Source: Daphnia pulex
Lineage: Eukaryota > Arthropoda > Branchiopoda > Diplostraca > Daphniidae
DNA: 64,000 bases
Direction of reading: 5' to 3'
Assembly: GCF_021134715.1 (NCBI RefSeq)
Contig: NC_060020.1
Coordinates: 6,138,001-6,202,000, forward strand
The notes under the pieces are model-generated. The model was not told where the DNA came from and did not search any database. It saw only the letters and a program-made list of their open reading frames with translations. Below are positions 46,179 through 60,300 of the stretch, in pieces. The position numbers and the translations under genes were made by a program. Position 1 is the stretch's first letter; each line of letters begins with the position of its first letter.

Positions 46179-47798
46179 AGATAAAGAAGTGCACCCGGAT
46201 ATACTAGATCACCCATCCGACTTTTACCCTCCGTGAAGCAGGATATCCTATGGATATCTTGTGCTAGCAGGGATTTCCGAAAATCTTAAGTTACAGGTAT
46301 GTCATCTAAGTAAGTAATTGGGATAGAGATTAATAAAAATACTAGCTGTTGTTATTTTGTATTAAGTCATGTTAAAAACTTTAGTACATTTTATGTTTTA
46401 GCTTTTTTCAACGAGATTCACGTATCAAACTTTGCAGATAATCACTTGGAAAGTGTAATAAGTAATGCATGTGCTCCTGATCGTCTATTGGGAATGTATT
46501 CGGGCGAAATTTCGTTTGAAGTTTTTGAGATCAGAAAACCTGTCCTGCTCAGAGATAAGGACAAGGCTTACTGTGTGTTAAGTCCAGCAGTCGACATTTT
46601 GCCCCCTCCCCCTCCCTAGAAGACGAATTCGACTGCGCTGCTCCTTTCGGCGAGCTCGGAAGCTTTGCTTTACTTGGCGGTATGGGCGGTCTGGTTCAAA
46701 TCTTGAAGAATAGTACAGTCATTTTAAGCCAAAAAGGGGGAGGGTCTACCCAAAACAAATGGTTTAATGAGCTTTATTTATACCAATGTTTTCTTACTTT
46801 GTGTAAAACCCGCCCAAGAAAAAAAAGGGATCATATTAAGAAATGTGTTTAAAAATTAACTTTCTGCTAAATGGTGTCTTTTTATTAAATTTTTTTAATT
46901 TTAAAAATACAGGATTAAAGAAAATTGCAAAATTAAGTTAAGTTCCAATTTTTGTTTAATTTCAATGTAACTTAGTATTTTAAAAAATTAAAATCTATTG
47001 AAAAATCGGTGAGCCGTCGAAAATTTCTTTGCGCGTTTTAACATGGCGCTTATGGGGAAACGATAAGTTTTAAAATCTCCCATTTTGAACCTAAACGACC
47101 TAAAAATACAATCTTAGTCTCGTTCAATTCATTGTTTCTTCTACTTCAAGTTTATATTAGTTTTTTGAAGGCGGGACTGATTTTCTTTAAGTTATTCATG
47201 TTTTTATAGACCATCAATTTCAGTTTTAGTAATCAACACACCCGTTGGGGCTTCTTGTCATAGCCGCTGCAACTTTTGTTCGACATAGCCCCCCCCCCCC
47301 AGCGGGTGTGTTGATTACTACCCAAAATCGACAACGGAGTAAGCCATCTCCAATCTCTGGTCTTGCTAAGGAAGAGCCGAAATATATTGCGCTTTATCGT
47401 TTTCTTCATAGATGGCGGGAAATTGCAATCAAAGGAATGAAAATACAAAATTTAATACAGATTTCAGTTATAAAACCATTAAAAAATAAAGATGCATTGC
47501 AATAAAATCGTTTATCACTGGATTCAAATTCATGTAAAAACGAAACGCTAAAATGAAGTGAATGAGGCAATGATGGCCATGATCTTGACATTTGGGAAGA
47601 GCAGACTACTGAATGTTAGCAGACTACCTCAAAATGTTTTTGAATTAATCAAAATCGTCAAATGACTTGTATATTATTTATCATTGCATTTGCATACATA
47701 CTTTTATTTTTCAAAATATGCTTTCTGTACACCCAGAAATATGATACACTATTAAGTCGCAGTTAAAGGCTGGCATCCCATCTATTCTTCCAGATGGT
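46179..47798. other. Repeat-island right edge without a gene
   Basis: A/T-rich sequence. Positions about 46498-46530 repeat the ATTTCGTTTGAAGTTTT word of 34041-34057, and 47379-47461 repeat the left edge of the island at 34060-34147. A hairpin-forming inverted repeat lies at 47227-47320. A minus-strand AATAAA at 47703-47708 probably belongs to the DUF5522 gene. Confidence 0.45.
47227..47320. repeat. 94-bp hairpin with 18-bp perfect arms
   Basis: TAGTAATCAACACACCCG at 47227-47244 is exactly complementary to CGGGTGTGTTGATTACTA at 47303-47320. The 58-nt loop contains a run of 12 or more C residues. It may be a tiny foldback element or a remnant of a TIR element. Confidence 0.7.
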
Positions 47799-48350
47799 TT
47801 ATGCCCAAAATGCTGAATTAAAAGTCTTGGCACCTTTAAGTTCCTCAGGAACATTGTCATGGTTGTAAATGCACTACAAAACAAAACAATATATAAGATT
47901 ATTCAACAGTACATGTGAGATTAAAGCAGAAATATCACATACATGCCTACAGCCATTCCCACAGCAGGAACCTCTGAGGAAGTGTCGCAATCTGGTAGTC
48001 ACCTTCTTTCCAAGTTTGGTGTCATCATAGGTAAAATGCCCATTCAGAACTGCTCGTTTGTGAGCTTTAACAATCTCAATTTCATTCTCATTCAAAGAAT
48101 CCCATTTAACCTTTCTATCCCATTCTTTTTCAGCTTCCAGGAATTTCTCTCTGGCTGCCCTCTGTCTTTCGTTCAGTTTCTTCCCAAACAGGCCAGATTG
48201 CTCCTCTTCAGGTAAGACCTCAGTTGACAAATATCTCCCCTGGTGCAGCCTTGTGTCATATTTTCGATAGTTGGCGATCCCTGGGGCGATTTGATGCGAG
48301 GTGTTTCTTTGCATAACGAAAAGACGTACCGAGTGTTTGTTGAAGCTCAT
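47799..48350 (-). CDS. DUF5522 (C1orf53-like) small protein with probable mitochondrial presequence
   Basis: Two exons, 47943-48350 and 47799-47873, join in frame across a 69-bp intron to give 160 aa. The conserved end is HFLRGSCCGNGCRHCIYNH followed by NVPEELKGAKTFNSAFWA; the CC-x2-xCxxC cluster and the FNSAFW tail are the signature of the DUF5522/C1orf53 family, whose function is not established. The middle is a charged helix-rich stretch (ERQRAAREKFLEAEKEWDRK). The chosen start MSFNKHSVRLFVMQRNTSHQ gives a basic, Ser/Arg-rich N-terminus without acidic residues for about 30 aa, as in mitochondrial presequences. An in-frame ATG 33 nt upstream (MSLPVHEERKK, at 48383) would bring acidic residues in front and seems less likely. 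Confidence 0.8.
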
Positions 48351-51300
48351 TTTTTTTCTCTCTTCGTGCACAGGAAGCGACACCTCCCAGAAAAAAAAAG
48401 TTGGGACGTGTCGTAATAATAGCTAGATATAGTTAAGAGAGGAGGGCTAGCGAGCAAAAACTGATTTGCATGCCAAAGCGAGGAAGTTACATAAGGAGCA
48501 AGAGTGTATCTGTGTATGTATACGTATAACTTGAATAAGCCAGTTTAAGAAAAAAAGATGCAAGAGAAGGCAAAAGAAATGTCCATGAAGAGTGTGTGTG
48601 GGTTGGGCCAGAGTTGCCGTTCTCCCTAGTCTCTCGTCTGCCGGATGTCATCGGAGCCGGGCCTTTTGTTGTGATTTTTTCTCCTTTCCGCTCGTGAAAT
48701 GTGCCGAGAACGAGAGCTCGCTCAAGTAAAATTTTATGATTTTTTTCTTCCCTCACAGACTCTCGAATTTCACCTGCGATATTCGTTTACTTGGTGTGTT
48801 TAAGAAGGAACGAATCAACCGCGCCCACCCAATGATTTCGACCATATCGCTCGACGGCCCCATACAGTCGGCCTCTGTTATCCAATACTCTAAATGTACT
48901 ATATTTTATACAGAGCCTATACACAGATAGATAGATCATCTGCGTCAAGTTGAAAAGATAAAAAATAAAGTAAAGGGGAACGAAGAAGAAAAAACGGAGC
49001 ATCTTTTTTTTCTGGAAGAAGAAGAAAAAATCTCTGATGGAGCCGAAGAAAGAAATTTTCTGACGTTTTTAGCCGCCCACGTTGGGAGCGCGCTCCACAG
49101 ATGGTTTCCCCCTTTTTTTTCTCTCTCTTTCCTTCTTCTTCTTATTTCAAAAACATCAATTCCATTTTCTCGTTTAGGCCTCTTTTTTTCTGGGGCGAGT
49201 GGGGGGCTCTTTTTTTTGTCTTTTTTAAGTGAAATTTTTCATCGAAAGGTTGAAATCATCAGTTTTTCCAGTCGGAAATCTCTCAATCGAAAATATGCGA
49301 CTGACTGCTGAAGAATGGCCTATGGTCAGAAAAAGGCCCAGAAATATAATCAGACCCGAATCTGATTCACAGAGAACAATAGGTGACCTGCTGCTGCTGA
49401 CTGCTTTCATTTACATTGGCTGGGGGGTTTTCTTTCTCCTCTGAAAATGTCACTCACTTGTGTTTTAGTCATGTGGATTCTAAGCTGACTTTTAGACTTT
49501 ACTTATTGACTTGGCAATTAGCTAGGAAATGAAGCGAAAGAGCCATTGCCCACTCTGAAAGTTGGAAAAAAAGATCAAGTAGCTCGCCTAATTTGCTCGC
49601 CAATCCCCCCTTTTAGCTCAGCATCTTCATCTCAGACTTTTTAAGTTGCAAATTGTGCGCCAGATGAAGAGGAAAATCTCGCTGGAATACAGCTGCTGGT
49701 CAATCCAACCATGTGAATGGAATTTCTTCTTTTTTTTTGTCAGCTCGAGTTTGTAATAAACCAAGAACACGTGGGATCCTTTAGAGAGGAAGAACAAAAA
49801 ATTTTAAAAAGGAGCCGGACCTCGTCAAGACTCTCTCACATCAAGATATAGATTCACAGGAATTAAAAGCAAAATAGCATCAGCAGATAACATACACACA
49901 CACTATACAATGGGGAATATATATCGACAAGACATGGCCAGGCATTCCTCGTTGGCATTCTAACACACAAGATATCTTTCTTCTTCTTCTTCTTCTTCTT
50001 CTTCGGGACGCAAGAGACTCTCATCTCGTGTGTTCTTTCCCTTGTAGGTTCTTTTCTCGTCCTTCCATCTATAAGAAACACAGACACAACAAAAGAGGAG
50101 AACCTTATTTTTCGCTACAAGAAGATTCCCGTCTGCATGTGTTGGCCCCCTCCTCATCTCAGCTTCTGATCTCTTGAGGAAAAGAGAATTCCATCGGCCA
50201 GTGTGTGTGTGTGCCCAGTCGTCTTCTTTTTTACCTGAGAAATCTCTCCAAGAAGGTTTTCATCGTCGCCGTCCCATTGCCTAGACCCCTGATGTTGCTC
50301 CTCCTGGCGAAACTCGGGCGGAGACACCGCCGCCGCCGCCGCTTTTCCAGCAGATATAAATTGTCGTGCCAAAGTCTCTCTCTCTCTTTTAGTCTAATAT
50401 ATTTATTTGATATTTATTGATGTGTGTGTAACTATAACAATAGCTTGTTTTTCTTCCGTCAAAGATATAAGTATACCTGATGCTCCTTTTTTCTTGATTT
50501 CTTTAGGAGAAGAAATTCCGCTGCGTCTTGACATCTGGACAGGCTCATCAGTGACAAGAAGGGAAAACACTTACGACAAGGAAATAGGAGCCCAAATGAT
50601 TGCCGAGCGGCGACCTGAAATTTGAAGAAAAATAGAATTTCTTATCTGACGAAAAGTGTCGTGAATGATATTTTCGTCCCATCGCTCTTCTTGTGAAACA
50701 TTTGCGGCGCATAAATTATGCGCTCAGGAGAAGAATATGAGGTAATTAAGTGTTTAGATATAGACGAGGAGGGCATAATAGTTTTTGATTCAAGGAGCTG
50801 CAGCCCGTGACGTAGTCACAAGTTTTGGCCCTGGTGTTTGTGTCAGCAGCTCGGCGGGGCAGCCGGTATCAAACGCAACACAAGTTGGTCTCTCCTATAT
50901 AGGGTCCTTTTTTTTAAACCATGGGAAATGTGCTGGATAGGTTTTGCCGTAACCTTTTATTTTTTCTTATTTAAAGACGGGGACGTACACACAAGGGCTG
51001 GATGATGTTCTTTCTCCTGTGTGTAATGGGAAACATGGGGCCATGTTATAGATAGAAAATGGACTATAGGGGGGGAAGGAGAAATGATGTGGAGCAATTC
51101 TACTATACTCACCGCGTTATATATTTTTTTTTGCTCTTGCAGTTTCACAATTTTTTAGACGTCGCATTGTGTTGTGTCAAACAGCAGAGAGCTGGACCCC
51201 CTCTCTCTCACTATGGGACCTCCCCTTCCTTATTTTTTTTTAAGTCTATTATTTATAAGACTCTTCTTCTTCTATTTTCAGAGCTGCTGGGCTGAGAAGG

Positions 51301-54300
51301 ATTTTTTTTTTATATTGTTGGTGGGCTCCTTTCGGTACAGTAAGAGGGGTTGCATGTATAAACTCTGGGGGGTTCCAATAGACAACGAAGAAGGGTAGGG
51401 GTTGATTATGTAAGTTTTTGTGCCCAGGGTAGTATTTTTCGCTCCTTCTATTTTTCCAGGCATATTTTTTGTGTTAGTCCTATAGAGCACCGGGCGCTAA
51501 TCAGGTGAGTGAATATTGATAAGTATACTAGAGCTGGCTGGGGGGGGAATCGCGGAGTCGATCGTTTGGAAATTTATTTGTGCCTGTCATTCACTTTCCA
51601 TTTGACAAACAAACTTACAATGGCCCTGGGAGTTTTGCGTCATCCCCTTATATTGACAATTTTTTTTCTAAATTTTAATTCTGATGCAATTGTAATCAGT
51701 CTTGATCGGAATAATGAATATTTCAAATGGATAATGAGACTCTGCTGTTACCGCGCCTTTTGTCGCACGCCGAAATGAGATCGTCTTGAAAGACATACAA
51801 GGAGACCTCTTGTTAAGCGAAGGAAATGAAATCCGGAAGAGTCTGGAGCAAAAGGGAGAAGCACATCCGGAAAGATCCTGACCCCCCGTTTTTTTTACCC
51901 AACTAGGAACTTCCTGTCAGTGAAACAATTGGAATAATAGTTTTGTCCACACAACAAAAAGAAAAAGCCACTTGTCAGCTTTAAAAAAAGAGATAACTAT
52001 TTTCTTTGATGGAGCGTATCGTTATCCCCCCCAAAACACGCCATTTACCTCAACAGCGTCGTGCACGTATAAAGTGGATGAATGGCGAACAATTTTTGTC
52101 GTGCGGTGGCATTTCATTGGAGTGACGTGAAGAACCCCTTCTCACGGGATGATTCGTCAATTGAATGGAAATGACATCACGTAGTAGTTTAGTAGTAGTA
52201 GTCAAAAGGACTTTCACTATGATGGAATGGTGGGAACGGAAATTGACCTCCCGACCCACGTATACTACACACACACAACATAGTCGGCAGCGTTGATAAA
52301 CGAGTTGCGAGAGAAGAGCCTTGTGTTTCGCCATGTGAACCACATAGGTGAAAATAGAAGAAAGAAAAGGGTGAAGAGAATAGAGAACCTCTTGAACCCC
52401 TTTTTACCCCCCATTCCACCTCCTATTGTGCAATGTACCCTCCTATGTGTGTGGCTTTTAGGTCTCCTGTAATAATGATCATCACTCTTTTGCTTTATCT
52501 ATTTCACTTTTTACTCCATTCAGAGTCTCAAAGGGGGGCTGAATATAGGCCGTGGAGGAGGCGTCATCATATAGATTTTCCCGATCGAAAAAATTGTAAT
52601 AGTATAGTTTACGTATATACTACACATGTTATTATCTAGATCAGGTAACATAGGCTGGATAATATCCTATCGATATAGGAGGTTTTTTAATAGCCATGGG
52701 AACTATTTTCACGACTTTAAATTAAATTTTCTAGAAAATTCCTGGATAAAAATGGAATTTCCAGAGTCTATTACCTCGTTTTAAAAAATCAAAATGGTAC
52801 CGTGCGCCCGAGTCATCCACCCGTGTAAAAGGAGGGGGGAGGGACTTAAATTTTTTTATTTTAAATGCACATTATAGGCAAGTCAGGTTACTTTATATAG
52901 GCTAAGAAATCGGAGCAGAATAACAGGTATCAGGTTTATCATTTTATTATTTTTTAGGACTATAGGTACATGCTGTAGTCCAGATTGTGTAGTTGTCTCA
53001 ACTCATCCATCTAATCCTTCGTTGTGTCTGTCTGTTAGAGAGTCTAGTTCGGGGAGTGACGTAATTTTAGATGGGATACGTCTCGTGGCGAGGACCAACG
53101 ACGACGACGTCTTGCTGCTCCATGGTGTCCGTTTCTTTTTCCAGTTAGCCAAGCATCAATAATCTTACCCCCCTTGGAAGTTTCAGCTGTTTCGAAAAAC
53201 TTGGGTAAAATATTTTATCTCTTATATAATAATAATAATAATAATGGAACTGCTGCTGTTATATAAATTCAACCCTCTCCTACTATAACCAGATCTTCCT
53301 CTTTATTTTTGTGTGTCGTCTGTTTTTAGTCCTGCGACAAAATGTCCTTTTCACAGACCCGTATGAGGACATAATTCAATATGGAACCAGCTACAACCCG
53401 CGCGACCCATTGAGGGCCAACACACAAAAAAAAACAGCCTAAGAAGAAGTACAAGAAAGAGCAGACTCGGATCAAGTATATCGAAGCTCCTTTTTCTTTC
53501 TAAATGTAATAATATATAGTATAAGGGAGAAAGTCTTTTGATGATGGACCCTGCCTGCCCGGTCCCGGTGTCTCTACTCTATCCCCCCAGCATGCAGACA
53601 TTATTGTACACACACAGGAGCAGCAGGAGGAGCTGTGGCAGCTGCTGTAATGCTCAATACCCCCACCAACCCCCTCTTATATTATAGAAAGGAGGGGGGA
53701 ATTTTCATACACATACACAAAAAAAAATCCCGTGCATGTACGCGTATGTGTCGCGTTTGGATGTGTGTGTGTGTGTATAAATAGGAAATGGGGAGCATTG
53801 CAGCAGTTCCAAATAAAGTGGGTAGTACTACTACTACTACTACGACGTCGTCGTCGTCGTAGTAAATATAACCACCTGGCCATCACCCCTCCCTCCCTCC
53901 TAGTTTTTCAAGAGACTTTTCAGCCCGATAGATCCGATTATGTAAAGAGTTTTTTTTTTTTTATTTATTTATTTCCACCATTTTATCGCGCAAGTTCCTA
54001 TACACAATTTCGGAATTGTTTCACATCAGCCTTTTTTTTCCTTCGTTCCTCTTACAAATTTTCACCAGTCGATTTATTTTTTCAACCCCAAAAATAAATT
54101 GTGTTGCGTCTATCTCTAGAGTCTCTTGCATATTATAACAATGCGGAAGCATTTATTCCCATTTTCTTATTATTCTTCTTGCCATTATTATTTATTCACC
54201 CCTTTTAATGTATATAGAGCACAATCTCCCTATAGTTTTTTTTTTATTATTAAATTCAATAGGTGTGTGTGTATAGACTCGTGGAAAGTAGACCGTAGAT

Positions 54301-57300
54301 AACTAGGTGGTACTATAGCAGTTTGAATAAAAAAATTGAAAAGGGGTAGCAGTAGAGTCTTGTTAAAGTGCAGCTTCACACATGAAGAGAGAAGCTTTCA
54401 AGTTCTTTCAAGTCGCTCATTGAACTAATCAAAAGCCTCGTTATGTGCATTATACGATGATATAGCGCATCTCAATCAAAGCGTGCACACGAGAAGATGG
54501 GAGAGCTATCTAAAGAATGAATATTAGCAATTGAAATTCTCCAGCGCATATGTTACCGTCGAATTTAGTACGTACGATTCGAGTTCGACCAGACGGAAGA
54601 ACCCCACGAAGTTTTTTTAATTTTGTGGTTTAAACTTGAAATATATTATCGTTTAAGGAAATTTGTCATTTCAAGTCGGCCCAAAATTAGGGGAGGGGTT
54701 TTTTGGCGACGGTGATGGACCGTCACGAACCCATATGGTGGAACTTGCACGGTTGACTATAACATATACTATTTCTAGGGGAAAACTCTGAAATTCCGGT
54801 TTTTGCGGTTGGAAAAAGCTGCGACAGGCGCGCCCATGTATAGTTTCACGTCGACCAGACAGAGAGATTTATTTACACGAAGAAGAGGGGGGAAATGATT
54901 TTCCCATCGATTGAATATAATCCAACCCAAAAAAGTTTTTTTTTCAAATCATTTGGACGCTGCGGTAGAACATTGTCCGGCCTCTCTACTGCCGACGCCA
55001 TTTATACATCTTTTATGTTTTGTGATTGCGCGATTGAATGGCCATCACACAGTAAAGTCACAGCTAAAGGAAAAAGTGCATAGGGTGTACCTCTATATAT
55101 ATATGTAGGCCATAGATATTTTTCTATTGAAATGGGCGCAGGCGCTATTGAATAACTTCACATCGGACCCCTCCTGGGAAATGGGAAAAGGGAAAAAAAC
55201 ATTCGTCGACCAACACGATCGACGTCGACGCTGCTGCCTATAGCGAATAGAATAAAGCAGCGTCGCGGCGTATATGATGATATACATTATAAATATATTT
55301 GTATCGGAATTATTGATTTTTCCGATGGCGGGCACAATAAAAGCCGAGGGGGGAAGCATCACAACAACATGGGGAAAAAATCTGGAATAAAATAAAATAA
55401 AGAAGAAAATGAAATACTAGAAGAAGACGGGAAAAAAAGGTTCTCACCCAACGTTCATTCGGAGGAGGGGCGGCCCGGCCTATTGTGTACATGTTCCGCT
55501 GGAAAAATATAAAACGCGGCGCGGTCAAAAACTTGTATGGATAACTTTTCTCTTTATGGACTGCTGCTGCTGCTGCTGGCTTTTCGGAGATATATATATA
55601 TATTTTTATGTGTGTGTTGTTATTTACTAGGAATCTGATCCAGCCGAGGATTCCGATTGCATCCGGGAAATGAAATCTATCATAAAAAGGGGGATTTCAA
55701 ACAGAGAAAAACGACGCGCTACTATAATATGTCACGTAAAAAGGAGCTCAACTTTTGATTGACACTCGTAACGTTTTTTTCTTCTTATCCCCTGTCAACA
55801 TAAACGGTGAACTCGATCCGTCGTCCAACTGTAAAAATCTGGAACATGTAACGGGAATTTCCAACTATAGAAGGTGACATCGACGCTCGACTAATAGGCC
55901 ATCCTCATTCATCATCCCTTTTGATTTTTGGTTGTTGCTGTTGTCTTATCTCATCGTCATTTCATACTCTTGTAAATTCCTTTCTGGAAGTAAAACACGA
56001 ACCGATTTGTTGTTTTGTTTGTGTGGTCCCGTTCTTTCACAGGATTCCCGGAGCGAAAGGAACGCCGACCGCTGGAACAAATAAACCCCGTCGTGAAAAT
56101 CGTCTCGTGATGCACACCGTCTCTTCCCAGCACAGGGGGGATTATTGTATGTCTATCGTTAAATGTAATCTCTTCATCCAGTTAGAACCGTGTAGACCCT
56201 CTAACCAGTTATTAACTCTATATATTTCTTGATGATTGGAACATGAAGGCTCACAATGACGATGATGATCATTACGGTACTGGACACACCTTGACCTCAT
56301 AACAGAAAAAGGATTTCTCCGGCTGGATATTTCCAGTCGATTGAATTTAAAAATTTTCTTTAAAATGAAAATGTCGTCCCATGACTTTTTCCCACCCTTT
56401 TTCTTTAAAAAAAGGAAAAAAAAAATAAATATATAAAAGTGTCTCCTACTACTTAGTAACGTAAACGGTATAGAGTAGTCTTACGTGTTATGCGATAACG
56501 ATACGAGCTGTCACCGTCCATCAGGCGAACGCAACAGGGCGGCCCCCCCACGCAATAAGTGCTCGAGGGGGTTTTGAAATAACCCCACGTGGTTTTTGTG
56601 TCGTCTTTTTTCGGGGGAATTTTGGAAATTTATTGAGATTGGAGTCGGAGAGCCTTTAACACACGGCTTCTACAAACTATTTGATAGTAGTAGTCGTCGT
56701 AGTAGTAGAGATCGGAATTTGACTTATTTCAATAGAGACTCTTTCGGGTCTTCACGCCTTCCTGGACGAATAGTATTTTCCCGTCATCGAGTTATGTTTA
56801 CACGTATACCTTATTCAATTTCAATTTCCAACCATTTATTTTTTTTTTATTTTTAAAATATTCAAGAAATTTTCACGAGATTGCCGCCGACTGATTGCAC
56901 TTTAGCCAAAAATGGGATAAGGAATATATCTAGAGAGAGTTGGGTGGTAGTTAAAAAAAAGACCTGTGGGGGTTTCTGGGAGGGGGCTATGCTCCTAGCG
57001 GAAGTTGGCGGTACTAGCGACACCATCTGTGAAACCTAGGAGAGGTGGAAGGGGGGGGGGGACGAAAAAATAAGTACTGGGGGGATAGGTTCTAAAAACG
57101 TGGTCGTGGTTATCCCAGTTGTGTCTGGACTCGTACGTCGAACGGGTCGTTCAGTTGTTGTGCTCCGTGTGTGTGAACCATTTCAATTTAAAGAGACTAA
57201 ACATTGACGAAAACATTTTGATTCGGATTATTATCAATCGGTGCCAATTTTTATCAATCGAATTTTTACACAATCCCTCTCTCAATAACTAAACACACTC

Positions 57301-57306
57301 AGAAGA
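48351..57306. other. 9-kb non-coding region upstream of cyclin D
   Basis: No gene could be supported on either strand. Simple repeats include CTT/TTC at about 49978-50002, TAA at about 53228-53245, GT at about 53762-53778, TAC units followed by GTC units at 53823-53863 (able to fold back), and CTG at about 55561-55578. A good acceptor followed by a 35-codon open stretch at 53330-53440 is weak evidence for an exon. It probably holds the control region of the cyclin D gene and the promoter of the DUF5522 gene. Confidence 0.45.
57150..57157 (+). promoter_or_regulatory. Candidate initiator of cyclin D
   Basis: GTTCAGTTGT about 155 bp upstream of the start codon matches the arthropod TCAGT initiator. 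No TATA box lies 25-35 bp upstream, and no clear DPE at +28. Weak evidence. Confidence 0.3.
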
Positions 57307-60300
57307 ATGTCGATGATGTCGAATGAATTGCTGTTGTGCGCCGATGCGTGTCCGGAAGTGATGCCGGTGGCTGCCAGAGATCCTGCCATAATGACGGATC
57401 GACGAGTTTTGCAACAATTGCTCAGATTGGAAATGTTTTCCGTTCCATCCAGCGATTATTTCGCACCGACCAGCACCTCTGAATTGCAGCCCTACATGCG
57501 TCGTGTCGTCACTACCTGGATGCTCGAGGTAATTGCCCCCTATTCCAATTGAATTTCCACGAAAGTAGAATTAAACAAAAGTTGATGACTTTTCCAAGGT
57601 TTTCTTTGACCTTGTTTCTATGGAAAAGTCTTCGCCCTTTAAATCCTTAAGAGTGTAGTGACCTTTTTTTGGTGGGTGGGAGGCCATCTTTCTTTTTCTT
57701 TTTGCTCACCCACCCCCTGGTTTAAGACCTTTTTTAAAAAATAAAAAAGGCAATTGCACTTTCGAGTGTGTATATTTTAAGAAAAGAAAAGAAACCAAAA
57801 TTCATTGAACCGACATGTATAACAACAGGTGACTGAGGAGCAAAACTGCGAGGAACAGGTTTTCCCATTGGCTGTCAACTTGCTGGATCGTTTCTTGGCT
57901 TTAGAAGCGGCCGTTCTTCAACGATGCCAACTGCAACTACTCGGCTGTGTCTGTCTACTAACGGCCAGCAAGTTGCGTCAGTGCCGGCCCATCGGTGTCG
58001 ATCTGCTCGTCTACTACACCGATTACAGCGTCACACCAGCTCAGATCAGGGTCAGTAAATTCTAGCCATTATTTATTTTTGTCAATACTAGGAATTGTTG
58101 ATTATTTGCTCTCAAATCTATCTGTTGATTTTTTGGTTTTATCTTTATGACGTTCACAAATTTTTTCTTTTACACGTCACGTGTGTGTTGCACTATAAAC
58201 TTGTGTGGGCCGACCCCCAGCACCTGATAACAATTACTTTCAAGTCCACGTGACCACCCGGCAACCAGGAAGATTTTTTAATTTTTGTTTCTTCTTCATG
58301 GGAGACATTTTTATAAAAACCTTTTTGTTTGTTAGTGAATGAATGACTCGATGGTGATGAAAGGGAGGTGTCGAAAAGGCGACCTGTCACTTGACCTTTT
58401 TCACGGTCCCAGACATAATGGGGTAGTAGGAAGAAAAAAAACACACACACACATTCAAAAATATAATACTTGTCACTCTTTGAGGGGGGGGGGGAGTTAA
58501 GGGGAGGTCTTCATTTTTTCCATGTGTCAAAAAAAGAAAATGACACGTTTCGGCAACGTTTTCTTTCTTTTCAAAATTATTTAAAAAAAACGTTCTTGTG
58601 ACCTCTAAAAAGTTGCCGAAATGGACACAACTCTAACCATCCGGTTGTTGTTGGGTAGAGGAGGGGGGGAGCCGGGCTTGATCATCAAAGTAGAGTGGGA
58701 GGCGGCCCCTGATGGTCATTCACAAGAAAACCTCTCCTCTTTCTTTCTTTCTTAAAAATATATTCATGTGAGAAAAATGGTTATGTTTGCGCGCTGTGTG
58801 TGTGTTGACTCCTTGACCCAAGGAGGACCAGAGGCTTTAAGCGCGGAGAAAAGTAACAGGTTTGTTTATCCACTGTGGGGCCCCTACTAGCTTCTCTCTT
58901 TGTTAGAGCGGACACACACACACACACACTGTACACAAATAATATAACCGAAAAAATCTTAAGGAGCCAACGGAATGTCGCTCTCTCAGTTTAAACAATT
59001 GCCCCCTTGTATATTCCTTTTTCTTGGGGATACTTATTTTATTTATATATATATATATAGTATATATAAAAGTATATTTTTATTGGTTATATTTTTCTTC
59101 CTTTTCTTTTAACGGAAAGGAGGGAGTTGACCCATGGTCTCTGTATACTTAGAAACAAAACAAAAAAGTTCCCACCCACTTTCTTCTTCTTCTTCTTCGA
59201 GTGTTAAAGGTCGGAGAGGTTAAAAAGGGCTAATAAAAAGAAAAACTTTTTACTTTTTTTTTTATTTTTGAACACACACAAAACGGATATAGCCCCCGAC
59301 TGGTGTGTAAAACTTTGATGGGCTTTGGGAAAAGAAACACAGGCGCCGATTTATTTCAGGGCGGCGACGGCGGCAGTAGTTAAACGTCTAATATAACTAG
59401 AAAGAAAAAAGGTTCGAGTGACGACTTCCTTTTTTCTGGGAAAAGAAATGTCAGCGGCGTGCTTGACCATAACACACGGCCACTCACAATGCCCGTCATC
59501 ATCGTCGCCGTTTTTATTTTTACGACAGTTTACTTTTAAAAAAGCGAATATTTTTCAATTTCCTTAAAAATAATAGTTGTAGTGATTCCGGTCTTGTGTG
59601 TGTGAATTTGTGCAAAACAAGAGCAGAGGAAATGGAGGAGCAACTTCCGCCGATGTTTGTTCAATGGATGACCCTCTTCTTCTTCTTCTTTATCCTCTGG
59701 TCTTTTCTCAAGCGGAGAAAAGAAGCTTTGAATTACACACTGGCAGAAAGACCCTAGGCAAACAACAACAACAGGCCCCAGATATCCGAGACTTCTTTTT
59801 CGTTCAAATTATCTCTTTGACATGGGGCTCTCCCCTCTCCTTGTAGGAGAGACTCTCTTTCTGCGTGCCTCCTTGACGTGTCAACTCGTGTGTTGTTGGA
59901 GGGGGGAGAATAAAGAAAAAGATGGTGGTATTATATACACACACACTTCACTAGAGAGATGCTGAAGAAGAAAAATAAGACGGGAAATGATGAAGCAAAC
60001 GATCAGTTCCGGCTGGAGCCACAAACATTTTCTCCGCAGATTTGTTTTGGTCAAGTGTAATAGTAGTAGTAGTATAGTTAGCTTGTAGTTGGAATGTTTT
60101 TGTATATGTAAGCAGGAAAAAAGGGTTAGAACGGCGGATCATTACTCCTCGACTGGAGGTGAATAGGTGTTTGTGTGTGTCAACCCCCTCGATAACATGA
60201 AAGAGTTATACAATCATCATTCATGGATCAAGGAGCTGGCGGAATGGAAAGGATACGGATGTCACGTGCAGAATTTTGTTTTCCTACCTGTTTTTCTTAC

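Noticed and set aside
53823-53863. TAC units followed by GTC units that can fold back
   Set aside because: Best explained as neighbouring microsatellites in a spacer with many simple repeats.
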